In this document: one piece after another, positions 59,332 through 64,000 of the stretch
Position numbering within the stretch: position 1 is the first letter of the stretch
Layout of the letters: every line of letters starts with the position of its first letter
Source: Pseudoxanthomonas sp. YR558
Lineage (GTDB): Bacteria; Pseudomonadota; Gammaproteobacteria; Xanthomonadales; Xanthomonadaceae
Assembly (NCBI RefSeq): GCF_900116385.1
Contig: NZ_FPCI01000002.1
Span: 186,001 to 250,000, forward strand
Reading direction: 5' to 3'
DNA: 64,000 nt
Position numbers and translations under genes: made by a program
Notes under the pieces: generated by a model
Told to the model about the DNA's origin: nothing
What the model saw: only the letters and a program-made list of their open reading frames with translations
Databases searched by the model: none

Positions 59332-59408
59332 TGGTGGCTATGGGTGGACTCGAACCACCGACCCCAGCATTATGAGTGCTGTGCTCTAACCGGCTGAGCT
59401 ACATAGCC
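59332..59408 (-). tRNA. tRNA-Met (anticodon CAT)
   Basis: 77 bases on the minus strand, starting GGCTATG and ending CATAGCC-A-CCA. A 7-bp acceptor stem, D-arm with AGCTCAGCCGGTTAGAGC, anticodon loop CTCATAA (anticodon CAT) and T-arm GGTTCGAGTCC are all present. CCA is encoded. The normally paired first base pair indicates the elongator type, not the initiator. It has its own terminator and lies between the TetR cassette and rppH. Confidence 0.95.
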
Positions 59409-59524
59409 GCGTGAACCGCGTATTCTTCATTTCCACCCCCTCCATGTCAACCGGGCGGCTCGTGCTTGTCGCTTCCGACGGGGCGTGGCAGAGTCAGTGG
59501 CAGTAGATTTCAGGAGTCCGCATC

Positions 59525-60121
59525 GTGATCGATCCGGACGGCTACCGACCCAACGTCGGTATCGTGTTGATGCGGCCGGATGGTCGGGTGTTCTGGGCGC
59601 GACGGGTGCGCCGGGATGGCTGGCAGTTCCCGCAAGGCGGCATGAACACGGACGAGACGCCGGTCGAGGCCATGTACCGCGAGTTGCGCGAAGAAACCGG
59701 CCTGTTGCCCGAACATGTCGAGGTGTTGGCTGTCACGCCCGGCTGGCTGCGCTACCGGCTTCCGCCTCGGGCGGTGCGCCGGAACGAGCGTCAGGTCTGT
59801 ATCGGCCAGAAGCAGGTCTGGTTCCTGTTGCGTCTTCTGGGGGACGAGGCGCATTTGCGCCTGGACCTGACCGAGAGCCCCGAGTTCGACCATTGGCGGT
59901 GGGTGGATTTCTGGTACCCCGTCGAGCATGTGGTCCTGTTCAAGCGTCGCGTCTACGCCAGTGCCCTCGGCCATCTCGCGCCGTTCGCGCGTGGCGTGGC
60001 GGGGGTCCAGGCCATTCCCCCGCCGCTGCCGTCCGTGCGGCCGCAGGAGATTGCCCGCCGGCGGGGCCGTAGTCGGCCCGGACGTAAACGGGATGGTGGG
60101 AGCGAGCCCGCCCAGAATTGA
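59525..60121 (+). CDS. rppH: RppH, RNA pyrophosphohydrolase (Nudix)
   Basis: A 198-residue Nudix hydrolase beginning [15 protein letters not shown], with WQFPQGG and the Nudix box at residues 38-60 ([17 protein letters not shown] then REETGL). It removes pyrophosphate from the 5' end of mRNA to start decay. The start is GTG 59525, with AGGAG 8 bases upstream. The C-terminal 40 residues are a basic, Pro/Arg-rich tail beyond the Nudix core, which might contact RNA. Confidence 0.94.
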   Translation: MIDPDGYRPNVGIVLMRPDGRVFWARRVRRDGWQFPQGGMNTDETPVEAMYRELREETGLLPEHVEVLAVTPGWLRYRLPPRAVRRNERQVCIGQKQVWFLLRLLGDEAHLRLDLTESPEFDHWRWVDFWYPVEHVVLFKRRVYASALGHLAPFARGVAGVQAIPPPLPSVRPQEIARRRGRSRPGRKRDGGSEPAQN

Positions 60122-60138
60122 CAATCATTCTCATTTTG
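60119..60138 (+). promoter_or_regulatory. Fur-box candidate upstream of bfd
   Basis: On the minus strand the segment reads AAAATGAGAATGATTGTCA, close to the Fur consensus built on GATAAT/ATTATC repeats. It begins at the rppH stop and is 50 bases before the bfd start. It fits iron control of a bacterioferritin-associated ferredoxin. Confidence 0.7.
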
Positions 60139-60187
60139 GGTGCAATAGGGCCGGGCCACTCTGGGTCCGTCGCATCCGCTCCCTAAC

Positions 60188-60400
60188 GTGTACGTCTGCA
60201 TCTGCAATGGCGTGACCGAACGCCAGATCCGTGAAGCCGCCACCACTGGCTGCACGACCGTGGCCGAGCTGACGATGAGGACGGGTGCCGGCGCCAACTG
60301 CGGCAGCTGCCTCGACATGGCGATGGATGTGTTGCAGGCCGCGCAGCCGGCGCCGCGAGAATCCTTGTTCCCGATCCTGACGCTGTCCCACGCCGCCTGA
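60188..60400 (+). CDS. bfd: Bfd, bacterioferritin-associated ferredoxin
   Basis: A 70-residue [2Fe-2S] protein, MYVCICNGVTERQIREA. The cluster cysteines are Cys4, Cys6, Cys38 and Cys41, the arrangement of Bfd. It reduces the bacterioferritin core to release iron. The start is GTG 60188. The gene lies before bfr, and a Fur-box candidate precedes it. The C-terminus is slightly longer than the E. coli protein. Confidence 0.95.
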   Translation: MYVCICNGVTERQIREAATTGCTTVAELTMRTGAGANCGSCLDMAMDVLQAAQPAPRESLFPILTLSHAA

Positions 60401-60960
60401 TTCGCGGCAACCGTCCGTCGGCGGCATCGCTCCTCCGCAATGATCACGATTCGCGTTCCGTCATGGAGCGTTTGCACGGGCTAACCTTTGCCGTCCTTCC
60501 TCCCACGGAGCATGGCCATGAAAGGCGACGCCAAGGTCATCGAGTACCTCAACAAGGCGCTCTACAACGAGCTCACTGCGATCAACCAGTACTTCCTGCA
60601 CGCCAAGATGCTGAAGAACTGGGGCTTCAAGGAGTTGGCCGAACACGAGTACAAGGAATCCATCGACGAGATGAAGCATGCCGACAAGCTGTCGGAGCGC
60701 ATCCTGTTCCTCGATGGTCTGCCGAATTTTCAGGCGTTGGGCAAGCTGCGTATTGGCGAGACGCCGCGCGAGATCCTCGAGTGCGACCTGGCATTGGAGC
60801 AGGAAGCCCTGCCGCTGCTGCGCGATGCCATCAAGTACTGCGAATCGGTGGCCGATTACGTCAGCCGCAAGCTGTTCGCCGACATCCTCGATTCCGAGGA
60901 AGAGCACATCGACTGGCTGGAGACGCAGCTGTCGGTGATCGATCGTATCGGTGAACCGAA

Positions 60961-63438
<2,478 letters not shown>

Positions 63439-63440
63439 GC

Positions 63441-64000
63441 TTACAGCACCGCGTTGTGGAAGTCGAAGCCGAGTTCGCTGCCGACGGCTTGCACCAGGTT
63501 GCCCTGGATGAAGTCGACACCGCCCATCCACATGGCCGCGGCGGCCTGCGGATCCTCGATCTGCTGGCCGATCACCTGCAGCCCCTGGCGATGGGCGGCA
63601 TCGATGACGCCGCGCAGCTGGTCGCGCAGCACCGGGTCGGCGTGCGCACTGGCGTATTTGCTGGACACGCGGACGAAGCCAAGGGGCAGCTGCGTGAGCA
63701 GGGCATCGGCCTCGGTACCGGGCTCGAACTGGCTCAGGCAGAACTGCACGCCCGCTGGCATGAGCTGCTGGCAGAACTGGCGCAGCGTGACGGTGTGGAT
63801 CAGCGCATCGGCCAGGCGAAGGTCGATGACCAGCGACGTGCCTTCGATGCCGCGCGCACGCAGTGCATCCAGCAGCCACTGCGCGTGCGAGTCACGCGCC
63901 AGAGAGCGCGGCGACTGGGACACGAATAGGCGCAGGGAAGGGCCCTCTGCTTGGCGTTCGGCCAGCACGTAGAGCGCATGTTCCAGCACCCAATGGTCGA
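63441..64000 (-). CDS. Degenerate EAL-domain protein, FimX-like (C-terminal part)
   Basis: The open frame runs off the right window edge (it reads DHWVLEHAL at 63994 leftward) and covers the C-terminal 185 or so residues of an EAL domain. Catalytic positions are lost: the DDFG motif is replaced by SQFEPG, and the AEGVE motif by GQQIED. The end, GGVDFIQGNLVQAVGSELGF, resembles FimX, a c-di-GMP receptor of type IV pilus and twitching control. It is likely a binding-only domain. The upstream part, possibly REC, PAS and GGDEF, lies outside the window. Confidence 0.82.
   Translation of the reverse strand, partial: DHWVLEHALYVLAERQAEGPSLRLFVSQSPRSLARDSHAQWLLDALRARGIEGTSLVIDLRLADALIHTVTLRQFCQQLMPAGVQFCLSQFEPGTEADALLTQLPLGFVRVSSKYASAHADPVLRDQLRGVIDAAHRQGLQVIGQQIEDPQAAAAMWMGGVDFIQGNLVQAVGSELGFDFHNAVL

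Noticed and set aside
59186..59389. Small open frame between the TetR operator and tRNA-Met
   Set aside because: It runs through the tRNA terminator and into the tRNA itself on the opposite strand, and has no ribosome site or recognisable protein.
59332..59408. tRNA-Met as an integration site for a larger island
   Set aside because: No integrase, no direct repeat of the tRNA 3' end and no other mobile genes were found on either side.
60401..60517. A second Fur box before bfr
   Set aside because: The AATGATCACGATT stretch near 60440 matches the consensus poorly. Bfr may be read from the bfd promoter or be Fur-independent.

Overview
The window is GC-rich (roughly two-thirds G+C), almost fully coding and arranged in tightly coupled operons. 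The gene content is typical of an aerobic, polysaccharide-degrading gammaproteobacterium of the Xanthomonadaceae (Pseudoxanthomonas/Xanthomonas-like): large TonB-dependent receptors, a xyloglucan-type utilisation locus, cbb3 and bd oxidases side by side, and a FimX-like EAL protein. The genus is inferred from gene families, not from a database match. No insertion sequence, CRISPR array or prophage was seen.

Region 1 (1-13741) is a low-oxygen respiration island. A minus-strand operon reads ccoN-ccoO-ccoQ-ccoP, a 98-residue membrane protein, ccoG, ccoH/fixH, ccoI, ccoS, a SafE/TauE-like protein, cydD and the first codons of cydC. Most junctions overlap as ATGA. Divergently, cydA-cydB-cydX encode a bd oxidase. 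A perfect FNR/Anr box lies in the shared control region, and a bidirectional terminator closes the cyd operon.

Region 2 (13757-24414) holds a TonB-dependent receptor paired with a TPR-sulfotransferase. Divergent from it is a four-gene operon: a Rieske oxygenase of the quaternary-amine type, an exported amidohydrolase, an AdiC-like permease, and an OYE/4Fe-4S/FAD demethylase of the DgcA/StcD type. It is probably a catabolic route for N-methylated amino acids or betaines.

Region 3 (24418-56424) is the carbohydrate region. A minus-strand operon encodes the oxidative (DeLey-Doudoroff) galactose pathway: SDR dehydrogenase, KDPGal aldolase, galactonate dehydratase, lactonase and KDGal kinase, followed by two exported GH43 enzymes. 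A divergent LysR gene comes next. The plus strand then carries a TonB receptor, GH74 xyloglucanase, CE20-type acetylesterase, GH35 beta-galactosidase, GH31 alpha-xylosidase, GH95 alpha-fucosidase, xylB, xylA, a xylose-type MFS transporter, a GH3 beta-glucosidase lipoprotein and an SSS symporter. Together these can debranch and depolymerise decorated xyloglucan, and the window also encodes catabolism of the released xylose and galactose. The same 19-bp LysR-type dyad (CTATTC-N7-GWATAG) lies upstream of both the LysR gene and the TonB receptor and may link the two halves.

Region 4 (56440-64000) holds nadV, a small TetR/membrane-protein cassette with a very clear operator, tRNA-Met, rppH, a bfd-bfr iron pair with a Fur-box candidate, a hybrid histidine kinase with a pseudo-receiver, and the C-terminal part of a degenerate EAL protein running off the window end.
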